Of a DNA stretch of 12,699 bases, positions 1 to 7,273 are shown piece by piece. The stretch covers positions 1 through 12,699 of the forward strand of contig CAITQY010000149.1 in the NCBI GenBank assembly GCA_903894655.1, written 5' to 3'. The DNA is from an uncultured Gemmatimonadota bacterium (GTDB lineage Bacteria; Gemmatimonadota; Gemmatimonadetes; Gemmatimonadales; Gemmatimonadaceae). Below the pieces are notes generated by a model. It did no database searches. It was not told the origin of the DNA and was given only the letters and a program-made list of their open reading frames with translations. The position numbers and the translations under genes were made by a program. Position 1 is the stretch's first letter; every line of letters starts with the position of its first letter.

Positions 1-1577
1 AGAGCCTGATGGTGCACGCGCGGCGCGCGCATGGCGTCGGCGAGTGACATGTGATGATCGATCACATTCAGGATGACCTGCGTGGTGCCCGTGATGATCG
101 TGGGGCCGCCGGCGGCGCCGACCACCAGAAACACGCGCCCCGACTTGTCGAGCACGATCGTCGGTGACATGGCGCTAAGCATGCGCTTGCCGGGCTGAAT
201 CGCGTTCGCCTCACCCTGCACGAGGCCGTACATGTTGGCGGTGCCCGGCTGCACGGCGAAGTCGTCCATCTCGTCGTTCAGCATGAAACCGGCGCCGCGC
301 ACCCAGACGGCCGAGCCCCACGAGTTGTTCAGCGTGGTCGTGGTGGAGACGGCGTTGCCCTTCGCATCGACGACCGCGTAATGCGTGGTGTGTTCCGGCT
401 CGCGTACTGGCTGCTGCATCATAGGCTCGAGCGTCTTCGTGCTCGTCATGCGGGCGTCGTCGATCGTGGCGGCCAGCGTCTTGGCGTAGGCTTTGCTCGT
501 GAGCTGCTCCATCGGCACCTTCACGAAGGCCGGGTCGCCGAGTTTGCTGTTGCGATCGATGAAGGCGCGCTGGAATGCACTACCCACGAGGTGGAACCAG
601 CGCGTGCTGCCGTACGCTGGTACCGAGCTGTACTGCTCGAGAATATTGAGCGCTTCCGTCATGGTCACGCCACCCGACGATGAGGGTGGCATCGCCAGCA
701 GGCGATAGCCGCGATAGGTGCTCGCGATCGCGTTCCGCGATACCGGCGTGTAGGCCTTGAGGTCGGCGCGCGTGATCACACCGCCACCGCGTTGCTGCTC
801 GGCGACCAGCGAGTCGGCGATCCATCCCTCGTAAAACGCCTTCGCCCCGTTGTCGGCGATCGCCTGCAGGGTGCGCGCGAGGTCGGGCTGTACCAACCGG
901 GCACCGGCGGGGAGCGCCTTGCCGTTCGGGAAGTATGGCGTGACGGGACTGTTGCGAGTCACCGTGGTCGCGGCGCGCGACATCGAACCAGCCAAGGCGG
1001 TGTCGATCACGAAGCCCTCACGGGCGAGCCTGATGGCGGGCTGCATGACGCGGGACAGCGGCATGGTGCCGTACGTCTCGAGCAGCAGGTTCAGACCGGC
1101 CACGGCGCCCGGCACGCCACTCGCGAGATGGCCCTCGATGCTGCGATCGGTGACCTTGCCGTTCGCATCGATGTACATGTTGCGGGTGGCGGCCAGCGGC
1201 GCGACTTCGCGATAGTCGATCGCCGCCGAGCGTCCGTCGGCCATGTGTACGATGGAATAACCGCCGCCGCCGATGTTGCCGGCTTCCGGCCAGGCGACGG
1301 CCAGGGCGAAGCCGAGGGCGACGGCGGCATCGACGGCATTGCCGCCGGCCTTCATGATTTCGGCCGCCGCGGCGCTCGCTTCAGGGCTGTTGCTGACCGC
1401 CATCGCTTGCGGCGCGAACGTGGATGACGCGCCCGCCGGCAGGCGCCATCCGCCCGGAAACTGCGCCGCCTCGCGCGCGGGTTCCGCGCTGGTATTGGCG
1501 GCCGGTGTCGTGCGCTGGGTGCAGGCACCGAGCAGCACGAACAGCAGCGGCCACGTGCGGGCTTTCGAAACAGTCAT
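1..1577 (-). CDS. ggt: Gamma-glutamyltransferase (glutathione hydrolase), lipoprotein-type, C-terminus cut by window edge
   Basis: Ntn-hydrolase precursor that cleaves or transfers the gamma-glutamyl group of glutathione and related peptides in the periplasm. About 525 residues are visible; the E. coli enzyme has about 580, so roughly the last 50 lie beyond base 1. The N-terminus is a hydrophobic stretch ending in LLGAC, a lipobox, so the protein is probably a lipoprotein. The large subunit shows GGNAVDAAVALGFAL, the GGGG run and DYREVAP, whose Arg matches the substrate carboxylate ligand. The autocleavage site is TTHYAVVD, with the nucleophile at Thr397 (bases 387-389), close to E. coli Thr391. 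The small subunit keeps TTTLN, MDDF, a lid-loop-like segment, KRMLSAMSPTIV and AAGG. E. coli has SS where this has SA. The start is uncertain: an in-frame ATG also lies at 1586 and neither has a good ribosome site. It sits about 50 bp downstream of the barrel gene on the same strand, so the two may be co-transcribed. Confidence 0.95.
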   Translation of the reverse strand, partial: MTVSKARTWPLLFVLLGACTQRTTPAANTSAEPAREAAQFPGGWRLPAGASSTFAPQAMAVSNSPEASAAAAEIMKAGGNAVDAAVALGFALAVAWPEAGNIGGGGYSIVHMADGRSAAIDYREVAPLAATRNMYIDANGKVTDRSIEGHLASGVPGAVAGLNLLLETYGTMPLSRVMQPAIRLAREGFVIDTALAGSMSRAATTVTRNSPVTPYFPNGKALPAGARLVQPDLARTLQAIADNGAKAFYEGWIADSLVAEQQRGGGVITRADLKAYTPVSRNAIASTYRGYRLLAMPPSSSGGVTMTEALNILEQYSSVPAYGSTRWFHLVGSAFQRAFIDRNSKLGDPAFVKVPMEQLTSKAYAKTLAATIDDARMTSTKTLEPMMQQPVREPEHTTHYAVVDAKGNAVSTTTTLNNSWGSAVWVRGAGFMLNDEMDDFAVQPGTANMYGLVQGEANAIQPGKRMLSAMSPTIVLDKSGRVFLVVGAAGGPTIITGTTQVILNVIDHHMSLADAMRAPRVHHQA

Positions 1578-1631
1578 GACGATCATCCGTGAGTCGTGGG
1601 GTGAGATGGATGGACGGCGTGTGCCGGTGAC

Positions 1632-2384
1632 TCAGCGATGCGCCCCGAACCCGAGGCGCAGCGACGCGCGCGTGGTGCGAGCCCGCCACGTGCGACCAAC
1701 GCCCTCGGGCAAATCCGTTGCGGCGTGCCACCCCATACCGAACTCCTGTACAAGGGCAATGTGCAGATTGCCGGAGAGTCCGTAGGCGAAGCCGGCCCCG
1801 AGCGTGCCGGAGAGGTCGTACTGCCCTTTGGTCGGACCCAGGGGGACACCGGCCACGCCCGCGCTATCGGCGCGTACACGCATGTCACGGAACCCCGTGA
1901 CACCACCGGCCGCTTCGAACAGCGTGTGAAAGCCGCTGCTGCCGCCGCTGCGGAACTGTCCCATGAGCGTCCACAATTGCGTCTGCGCGTCGCAGCCGGT
2001 GGCGCACGACGCCGGTGCCACGGGAGACGTGGGTGGCTTGGCCGCGGTGTAGGTCAGGGGCGAGAGCGAGAGGTCGATCATGCCGTATCCGGCGGAAATG
2101 CCGATCGTGGTGGCCTCGTCGAGCGCCTTCTCGAGGGTGCCGCGCATCTGCCAAAGCGGATCACTGCCGAACTTCCACGTCGAACGCGTGGCGCCATCGC
2201 TGATGTCGTTGAGGATCACGGCGGCGGCGCCACCGGACAACCACCAGCCGGCATCCGGCGCGCGGGCCGCGGGCCGACCGCGGATCTGCGCGGTCAGCGC
2301 GGTCGCGCAGAGGCACGTGGCGATCGCGGCGGTGCCTAGCGCGCGCACGATACGGTGCCGACCATCGGGTTGCGATTCGCGCAT
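1632..2384 (-). CDS. Predicted outer-membrane beta-barrel protein of unknown function
   Basis: A 250-residue exported protein that I do not recognise as a named family. The N-terminus has a basic region, a hydrophobic segment (about residues 15-31) and a likely signal peptidase I site after LTA (residue 32). The rest alternates polar and hydrophobic residues with many Gly and Trp/Tyr/Phe, as in small 8-10 strand barrels: for example YGMIDLSLSPLTY, GTLGAGFAYGLSGNLHIALV and the C-terminal strand TRASLRLGFGAHR. It ends in Arg instead of the usual Phe/Tyr. Two Cys five residues apart (SCATGC) could form a disulfide in an extracellular loop. The frame stays open upstream to 2555, but the start at 2384 is preferred because AGGAG lies 5 bases before it and the signal peptide follows. 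It is divergent from murQ and upstream of ggt. Porin or adhesin-like roles are possible, but none is shown by the sequence. Confidence 0.8.
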   Translation of the reverse strand: MRESQPDGRHRIVRALGTAAIATCLCATALTAQIRGRPAARAPDAGWWLSGGAAAVILNDISDGATRSTWKFGSDPLWQMRGTLEKALDEATTIGISAGYGMIDLSLSPLTYTAAKPPTSPVAPASCATGCDAQTQLWTLMGQFRSGGSSGFHTLFEAAGGVTGFRDMRVRADSAGVAGVPLGPTKGQYDLSGTLGAGFAYGLSGNLHIALVQEFGMGWHAATDLPEGVGRTWRARTTRASLRLGFGAHR

Positions 2385-2509
2385 GGCGACTCCTAAGTTT
2401 GACGAGAGCGACGCAGGCGAGCCCTCGCCGTCGCTCGTGCTGCCAACTCTTCCGGCGGCATGCATTGGAACATACCCCGCGCCGCGAGCACAAGACAGCC
2501 GATCGCGCG
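2385..2509. promoter_or_regulatory. Divergent intergenic region between the barrel gene and murQ
   Basis: About 125 bases separate the two divergently transcribed units and must hold promoters for both. I cannot pick out a convincing -35/-10 pair on either strand, nor a clear operator palindrome. The murQ frame is open back to a TTG at 2399. The peptide that would result (Arg/His/Cys-rich, no match to the etherase family) looks like non-coding sequence, so the region is treated as untranslated. Confidence 0.45.
2390..2394 (-). promoter_or_regulatory. Shine-Dalgarno site of the barrel gene
   Basis: On the minus strand AGGAG is followed by five bases (TCGCC) and the ATG at 2384. It is the only near-canonical ribosome binding site I see before any gene in this window, and it decides the start of the barrel protein over longer in-frame options. 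Confidence 0.75.
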
Positions 2510-3454
2510 GTGTCCCCTGAACCCGCTCCTGTGCCCGCACCGACACCCGATTCACGTGTCACGGAACGTCGCAATCCGCGCACCGTCGACATCGACCTCG
2601 CGTCGCCGCTCGCCATCGTCGATCTCCTCAATGCCGAAGATCAGGGCGTGGCCGATGCCGTGGCTACGCAGCGGGAGCCGATTGCGGCGGCGATTGCGCT
2701 GATCGAAGCGGCGTTCCGAAGTGGTCGCCGTCTGCTGTATGTCGGGGCCGGTACGTCGGGCCGCCTCGCCGTACTCGATGCCAGTGAGTGTCCGCCCACG
2801 TTCGGCACTGATCCGGCGATGGTGGTCGGCATCATCGCGGGCGGTGATCACGCCCTGCGCCATCCGATCGAAGGGGCGGAAGATGATCCGGTGGCTGGTG
2901 TGGCGGTGATGGACGCGCACGCCGTGCAGGCCGGCGATGTGGTGTGTGGGATCGCGGCATCGGGCTCGACCCCGTTTGTCCGTGGTGCGCTCGCGCGCGC
3001 GCGCGCGCTCGGCGCCCGACCATTGCTGATCGCGTGCACGGAACCGCCCGATGGCATGCGTGCGGTGGCCGACATCTGCATGCTGCCGGTGGTCGGCCCG
3101 GAAGCGCTCACGGGTTCGACGCGACTCAAGGCGGGTACCGCGACCAAGCTCGTGTGCAACATGCTCACGACCGGTGCGATGATTCGCGTGGGGAAGAGCT
3201 ACGGGAACTTGATGGTCGATCTGCGCGCGACGAATGTGAAATTGCAAGATCGCGCCGAACGCATCGTCATGGAGGTCACGGAGCTGTCGCGTGACGCGGC
3301 GCGGGCACTCCTCACCCGGGCCGATGGCCGCGTGAAGCTGGCGATCGTGATGCATGCCTTGCACGTCGATGCCGAGACCGCGCGGCGGCGTCTCGAGGAA
3401 GGGCAGGGTGTGGTGCGCCGTGTCGTGCCGCATGCCCCGCCTCCGGTCGGTTGA
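2510..3454 (+). CDS. murQ: N-acetylmuramic acid 6-phosphate etherase
   Basis: Cytoplasmic SIS-domain lyase that splits the lactyl ether of MurNAc-6-phosphate to give GlcNAc-6-phosphate and D-lactate, a late step of peptidoglycan recycling. About 314 residues from this GTG, against 298 in E. coli. Seen in order: TERRNPRTVDIDLAS near the N-terminus, YVGAGTSGRLAVLDASECPPTFG (sugar-phosphate-binding SIS loop), AGGDHALRHPIEGAEDD, GIAASGSTPFV, STRLKAGTATKLVCNML and YGNLMVDLRATNVKL. Both catalytic glutamates known in the family are present: Glu93 in DASECPP and Glu121 in IEGAED. GTG at 2510 and GTG at 2531 are both possible starts and neither has a recognisable ribosome site; the conserved part begins near base 2560. 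The stop codon TGA overlaps the anmK ATG by one base, so the two are probably translationally coupled. Bases 2992-3008 form a pure CG-alternating tract inside the gene. Confidence 0.95.
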   Translation: MSPEPAPVPAPTPDSRVTERRNPRTVDIDLASPLAIVDLLNAEDQGVADAVATQREPIAAAIALIEAAFRSGRRLLYVGAGTSGRLAVLDASECPPTFGTDPAMVVGIIAGGDHALRHPIEGAEDDPVAGVAVMDAHAVQAGDVVCGIAASGSTPFVRGALARARALGARPLLIACTEPPDGMRAVADICMLPVVGPEALTGSTRLKAGTATKLVCNMLTTGAMIRVGKSYGNLMVDLRATNVKLQDRAERIVMEVTELSRDAARALLTRADGRVKLAIVMHALHVDAETARRRLEEGQGVVRRVVPHAPPPVG

Positions 3455-4632
3455 TGATGCGCGAGAGTGTCGGAGAACACGGGCGTATTCTCGTTGGGCT
3501 GATGTCCGGCACGTCGCTCGATGGCATCAGTGCGGCCGTCGCGCGATTTCACGATGTGCCGAACGGTGGCGTGCACTGTGAGCTGCTGGGGTTCACCCAT
3601 CGGGCGTATGGTCGCGAGGACCGCGCGCGGCTCGAGCAGGCGATGCAGCATGGCACGGCGCGCGAGTACTGTCGTGTGCAAGCGGACATTGGCGACTGGA
3701 TGGCCGACGCCGCGCTCGCCGCGATGGCCGACGCGGGGGTGACGGCACGCGATGTGGCGGCCGTGGCGTCGCATGGACAGACGCTGTGGCATGAACCCGG
3801 GCACAGTACCTGGCAGGTGGGTGACGCGGCGCGCATCGCCGAGCGTACGGGCTGTGATGTCGTGTCGGATTTTCGTGCGCGTGACGTGGCGGCCGGGGGA
3901 CAGGGCGCCCCATTGGTTACCATCGCCGACTGCATGTTGTTCGCGCACGACACGCAGTGGCGCGCGCTGCAGAACATTGGCGGCATCGGCAACGTGACGG
4001 TGGTGCCACCCGCGAACAGCCACGATCGTGGCGGTATGCAGTCGGTCCGCGCGTTCGACACGGGCCCCGGTGTCGTGGTCATCGACGGCGTGGTGCAGGC
4101 GCTGTATGACGGCATGCCGTACGACCGCGATGGCCTGATCGCCGCCCGTGGTCAGGTGCTCGAGTCCGTCGTGCAGGACGCGCTGCGGCATCCGTACTTC
4201 GCGGACGCGCCACCCAAGAGCACGGGGCGTGAGCTCTTTTCGCGGGCGTACGTCGCGCAATTCATCCGTGATTGTCAGGAGTCGGGGGCCGCACCGGCCG
4301 ATATTGTCGCGACCGCGACGGCATTTTCGGCACGATCACTGGCCGATCAGTATCGCCGGTTTGTCCCCGAGCCCGTTGGGGATGTGGTGCTCTCCGGTGG
4401 CGGCGCCCACAATCCGACGCGCGTCCGCATGATCGAAGCGGCGGTGGCCCCTGAAAAGGGGTCACAGGTGTGTATCTTTGACGGATTGTATTTCGATGGA
4501 GAGGCGAAAGAGGCGGTGGCGTTCGCACTGCTGGGCTATCTCCACATTTCGGGCCGCGCCGGCAATGTGCCCAGCGCAACGGGAGCGCGAGGTCCGCGTC
4601 CCCTCGGTTCGCTCACTCCATCCGTCCGTTAG
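3454..4632 (+). CDS. anmK: Anhydro-N-acetylmuramic acid kinase
   Basis: Cytoplasmic sugar kinase of the hexokinase/actin fold. It hydrolyses the 1,6-anhydro ring of anhMurNAc and phosphorylates it with ATP to MurNAc-6-phosphate, the substrate of the MurQ encoded just upstream. It has 392 residues, against 369 in E. coli. Visible motifs: LVGLMSGTSLDGISA (phosphate-binding loop, residues 13-27), ASHGQTLWHEP, DFRARDVAAGGQGAPLV with the likely catalytic base Asp144, NIGGIGNVTVV, FDTGPG (201-206), HPYF then PPKSTGRELF, and VVLSGGGAHNPT near the C-terminus. ATG codons at 3454 and 3457 are both usable. The first overlaps the murQ stop as TGATG and is chosen on that ground. The C-terminal ~25 residues after the family core are Gly/Arg/Pro-rich and look unstructured. 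nagZ follows after 6 bases. Confidence 0.95.
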   Translation: MMRESVGEHGRILVGLMSGTSLDGISAAVARFHDVPNGGVHCELLGFTHRAYGREDRARLEQAMQHGTAREYCRVQADIGDWMADAALAAMADAGVTARDVAAVASHGQTLWHEPGHSTWQVGDAARIAERTGCDVVSDFRARDVAAGGQGAPLVTIADCMLFAHDTQWRALQNIGGIGNVTVVPPANSHDRGGMQSVRAFDTGPGVVVIDGVVQALYDGMPYDRDGLIAARGQVLESVVQDALRHPYFADAPPKSTGRELFSRAYVAQFIRDCQESGAAPADIVATATAFSARSLADQYRRFVPEPVGDVVLSGGGAHNPTRVRMIEAAVAPEKGSQVCIFDGLYFDGEAKEAVAFALLGYLHISGRAGNVPSATGARGPRPLGSLTPSVR

Positions 4633-4638
4633 TCGCTC

Positions 4639-6120
4639 ATGAGCGAACCATCCCGTCGTGAACTCGCGCAGTTGCTCATCCCCGTGCTCCGGTGGTCGCC
4701 GTCCGGCGGCTTCGCCGACACACGTCCGCTCATCGAGCAGTCGCTTGCCCTTGGCGTGGGCGGTTTTCAGTTGGTCGGCGGTGCGCAGGATGGCGTGCGC
4801 GCGCTCGCGAAAGAGCTGCAGCTCAAGTCGCGCCATCCGCTGCTGATTGCGGCCGACCTAGAGCGTGGGGCCGGGCAGCAGTTCGCCGGTGCCACCGGTC
4901 TGCCGCCGCTCGCGGCCATCACGTCGCTCGACGACATCGAAGCGTTGCGCCGAGCCGCGCGTTTGACCGCTCGCGAAGCGCGAACGATCGGCGTAAACTG
5001 GAATCTGGCGCCGGTGTGCGATCTCGATCTGCTGCTCGAGAATCCGATCACCGGGACACGCGCCATGGGCACCGATGCGCGTAAAGTGGCGCAGCTCGTC
5101 ACTGCGTGGGTCGAAGCCTGTCAGGCGGAAGGGGTGCTCGCCTGCGCGAAACATTTCCCCGGCATGGGGCGCGTCACGCGCGATCCGAATCTTGAACTCC
5201 CGGTGGTCGAGACACCCGCCGATCAGCTCAAGGAGCAGGACGTGCAGCCGTTCCGGGCGGCGATCAGCGGCGGCGTGGCCAGCGTGATGACGTCGCACGT
5301 TGTGTATCCAGCCCTCGACTCGAGCCGCGCGCCGGCCACGCTCTCCCGCGAGATTTTGCAGTGGCTGCTCCGGCAGCAGCTCAAGTTCGACAATCTGATC
5401 GTGGGCGATACGATGACGATGGCGGCCGCGCTCGAGGGACGCACCGCCCCGGAAACGGTGGTGCTCGCTGTGCGTGGTGGATGTGACGTCGTACTGGCGC
5501 CCGGCGATCTCGAGGAGGCGCTCAACGCGCTCGAGCGCGCGTACGATGACGGGACGCTTGAGCCGGAGCGCATAAAGCACTCGGTGCGCCGTCGCCTCAA
5601 GTGGGCACAGTGGGCCTCACCGCCGAATGACTGGCGTCGCCCGAGTGGCGCCGATACCGCGTGGGGCGCTTTGCTCGCCGACAGGGTGCTTCGCGTGGAG
5701 CATGGACCGCTGCCACCGGTTGGCACGGTCACCGAAATGGCGATTGTCGATGACGATCACTCCGCCGACGGTCTGTCAGTCGAGCGCACGGGGATCGCCG
5801 AAGCCATGCGTCTCGGCGGCAACGACGCGCGACTGGTCGATGCACCGACGCCGGCCAGCGGGGGACCGTTCGTCATCGCGCTGTTCGCCGATTACGTGGC
5901 GGGCAAGGGACGCACCGCGCTGTTGCCAGAGACGGTCGCGCAGGTGCATGCCTTGGTGGCGCAGGCGGAAGCACTGCAGCGCACGGTCATTCTCATTGGA
6001 CTTGGCGATCCGCGCTGGGTTGCGCAGCTGGGCATGACACACCCCACCGTATTGGCGTGGGGCGGGGATCGCGTGATGCAGCAGGCGGCGGGACGCGGCT
6101 TGCTGCGCAACAAGCCGTAG
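4639..6120 (+). CDS. nagZ: Glycoside hydrolase family 3 protein, NagZ-like beta-N-acetylhexosaminidase with altered catalytic dyad
   Basis: Predicted cytoplasmic GH3 enzyme (no signal peptide) that in NagZ proteins removes GlcNAc from GlcNAc-anhMurNAc fragments; 493 residues. The TIM-barrel domain (about 1-340) shows LLIAADLERGAGQQF, GVNWNLAPVCDLD, ENPITGTRAMGTD, CAKHFPGMG (169-177), SHVVYPALD and IVGDTMTM, where Asp257 aligns with the catalytic nucleophile. The Asp-x-His acid/base dyad that normally follows KHFPGxG is here Asp182-Pro-Asn184, so the His is replaced by Asn. A C-terminal domain (about 360-493) with FVIALFADYV and TVILIGLGDPRWVA resembles the Rossmann-like second domain of two-domain NagZ enzymes of Gram-positive bacteria; the single-domain E. 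coli enzyme has 341 residues. It lies 6 bases after anmK, so membership of the recycling operon is strong support for a NagZ-type role. Substrate and activity remain uncertain because of the dyad change. Confidence 0.85.
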   Translation: MSEPSRRELAQLLIPVLRWSPSGGFADTRPLIEQSLALGVGGFQLVGGAQDGVRALAKELQLKSRHPLLIAADLERGAGQQFAGATGLPPLAAITSLDDIEALRRAARLTAREARTIGVNWNLAPVCDLDLLLENPITGTRAMGTDARKVAQLVTAWVEACQAEGVLACAKHFPGMGRVTRDPNLELPVVETPADQLKEQDVQPFRAAISGGVASVMTSHVVYPALDSSRAPATLSREILQWLLRQQLKFDNLIVGDTMTMAAALEGRTAPETVVLAVRGGCDVVLAPGDLEEALNALERAYDDGTLEPERIKHSVRRRLKWAQWASPPNDWRRPSGADTAWGALLADRVLRVEHGPLPPVGTVTEMAIVDDDHSADGLSVERTGIAEAMRLGGNDARLVDAPTPASGGPFVIALFADYVAGKGRTALLPETVAQVHALVAQAEALQRTVILIGLGDPRWVAQLGMTHPTVLAWGGDRVMQQAAGRGLLRNKP

Positions 6121-6129
6121 AAGGAACGC

Positions 6130-6144
6130 TCGGCGCTTAGCCGA
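6130..6144. terminator. Possible bidirectional hairpin in the convergent nagZ/phosphatase gap
   Basis: TCGGC (6130-6134) and GCCGA (6140-6144) form a 5-bp stem around the loop GCTTA. GAAC (6124 region) and GTTC (6148-6151) could add weak outer pairing. It fills the 16-base gap between the nagZ stop and the converging phosphatase stop, whose TAA lies in the loop. The stem is short and there is no T-tract, so an intrinsic terminator is only a possibility. Confidence 0.3.
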
Positions 6145-7273
6145 AGAGTTCGAAGAGGAACCAGAGGCCGGCGACCAGCGCGACGACACCGAGCAGCGCG
6201 AACACTGGTCGTACGGCCTGGCGACGTTCCTGCACCACGCGTTCGGGCGCGCCGAGCCGGGCATGATCCCCCGCCGGTCGGGCGCGTTCGATCTCGGCCT
6301 CGAGCACCGCACGCGAGGGGATCGGCGTTCCGAACGTCGGCGTCGGGTCACTCTTGAGTGTGGATCGCGCCTCGCGAGACGGCGGCGCGGGGTCCTGCGC
6401 CTCGTCGGACATCGTGCCGGCGAGGGGGAATGTGTTATAACCGAAGGCATCCCCACTGGTCGACGCCCGCAGCCCCTCGCCATCAAAACGCGCGGCGATC
6501 ACCGTGATGTTGTCTACGCCGCCGAGCTGGTTGGCCCGGTCAACCAGCCGTTGGCAGATGGGCTGCATGGCCTGCTCATCGCTGGCCGTGCGCGCGATCT
6601 CGGTGGCTCGCACCAGACCCGACAGCCCGTCGCTGCAGAGAATCAGCGTGTCGCCGCGGCAGAGCTGCTGGTGCGTCAAGTCGATGGTGACATGCGCCTC
6701 AGGACCGAGCGCCTGCAAAATGATGTTCCGGCGCTCGCTGACCTCGGCTTCCTCCGCGGTGATCTCGCCCGCTTCCACCAATCGCTGCATGAGCGACTGA
6801 TCTTTGGTGAGTTGCGCGACCTCGCCGTCGCGTACCATGTAAGCGCGACTGTCACCGACCTGCACCACAAAGAGGTGATCGCCGAGCAGGCCGGCGATCG
6901 TGACGGTGGTGCCCATACCGCGGTGCTCAGGGTTGTCCCGAGCGTGCTGATAGATGCGCGCGTTGGCGAGCACCGTGGCGTCGCGGAGTGCTTCCGCAAA
7001 CGCCGTCGGCGAGGGGTTCGCCGGCATCCACGTTTGCCGTAGCGCGTCGAGCACGAGCGACCCGGCCATGCTGCTGGCCAGCTCCCCGGATGCGGCGCCG
7101 CCCATCCCGTCGGCGACAACAAACAGCAGCCCGTGCGGACCGGCTGCGATTTCGTGAGCGCCGTCGGTAAAGTCGAGCGGCATCCCGGATTCGAGATCCG
7201 CCACGAGGAACATGTCCTCGTTGTGCTCCCGTACGCGTCCCACGTCGGTAAGCGCGAAGAATCGCGTGACCAC
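6137..7273 (-). CDS. PP2C-family (PPM) serine/threonine protein phosphatase with C-terminal membrane anchor
   Basis: Metal-dependent phosphatase of the bacterial PppL/Stp type that reverses Ser/Thr kinase phosphorylation; 378 residues from this start. The PPM motifs are in order: DVGRVREHNEDMF (10-22, metal-binding Asp), VADGMGGAASGELAS (Asp55), GMGTTVTIAGLL, VVQVGDSRAYMV, LTKDQSL, SERRNIILQALG, GDTLILCSDGLSGLV and GGVDNITVIAARF. The catalytic domain ends near residue 245. A Pro/Thr/Arg-rich linker of about 100 residues follows, then one hydrophobic segment (about 357-376) ending ELFG, so the enzyme is probably tail-anchored in the inner membrane facing the cytoplasm. The start is uncertain: this GTG begins just before the conserved domain and has GGGTGA 7 bases upstream, but the frame is open to a TTG at 7357. 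No cognate kinase is visible. The gene converges on nagZ and is divergent from the amidase gene. Confidence 0.92.
   Translation of the reverse strand: MVTRFFALTDVGRVREHNEDMFLVADLESGMPLDFTDGAHEIAAGPHGLLFVVADGMGGAASGELASSMAGSLVLDALRQTWMPANPSPTAFAEALRDATVLANARIYQHARDNPEHRGMGTTVTIAGLLGDHLFVVQVGDSRAYMVRDGEVAQLTKDQSLMQRLVEAGEITAEEAEVSERRNIILQALGPEAHVTIDLTHQQLCRGDTLILCSDGLSGLVRATEIARTASDEQAMQPICQRLVDRANQLGGVDNITVIAARFDGEGLRASTSGDAFGYNTFPLAGTMSDEAQDPAPPSREARSTLKSDPTPTFGTPIPSRAVLEAEIERARPAGDHARLGAPERVVQERRQAVRPVFALLGVVALVAGLWFLFELFG

Noticed and set aside
792..1427. Long open frames on the plus strand across 381-1785
   Set aside because: They lie opposite the gamma-glutamyltransferase gene, whose motifs are unmistakable. 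Their products are Arg/Gly/Ala-rich with no family features, as expected for antisense frames in GC-rich DNA.
2385..2555. 57-residue N-terminal extension of the barrel protein to 2555
   Set aside because: The AGGAG site and signal peptide fix the start at 2384, and the extension would run into the murQ gene region.
3199..4260. 353-residue open frame on the minus strand
   Set aside because: It spans the murQ/anmK junction in antisense, and its His/Arg-rich product matches no family. Both overlapped genes have full catalytic motifs.
6250..7042. 259-residue plus-strand open frame
   Set aside because: It is opposite the PP2C phosphatase gene, which carries all family motifs. The product shows no recognisable domain.
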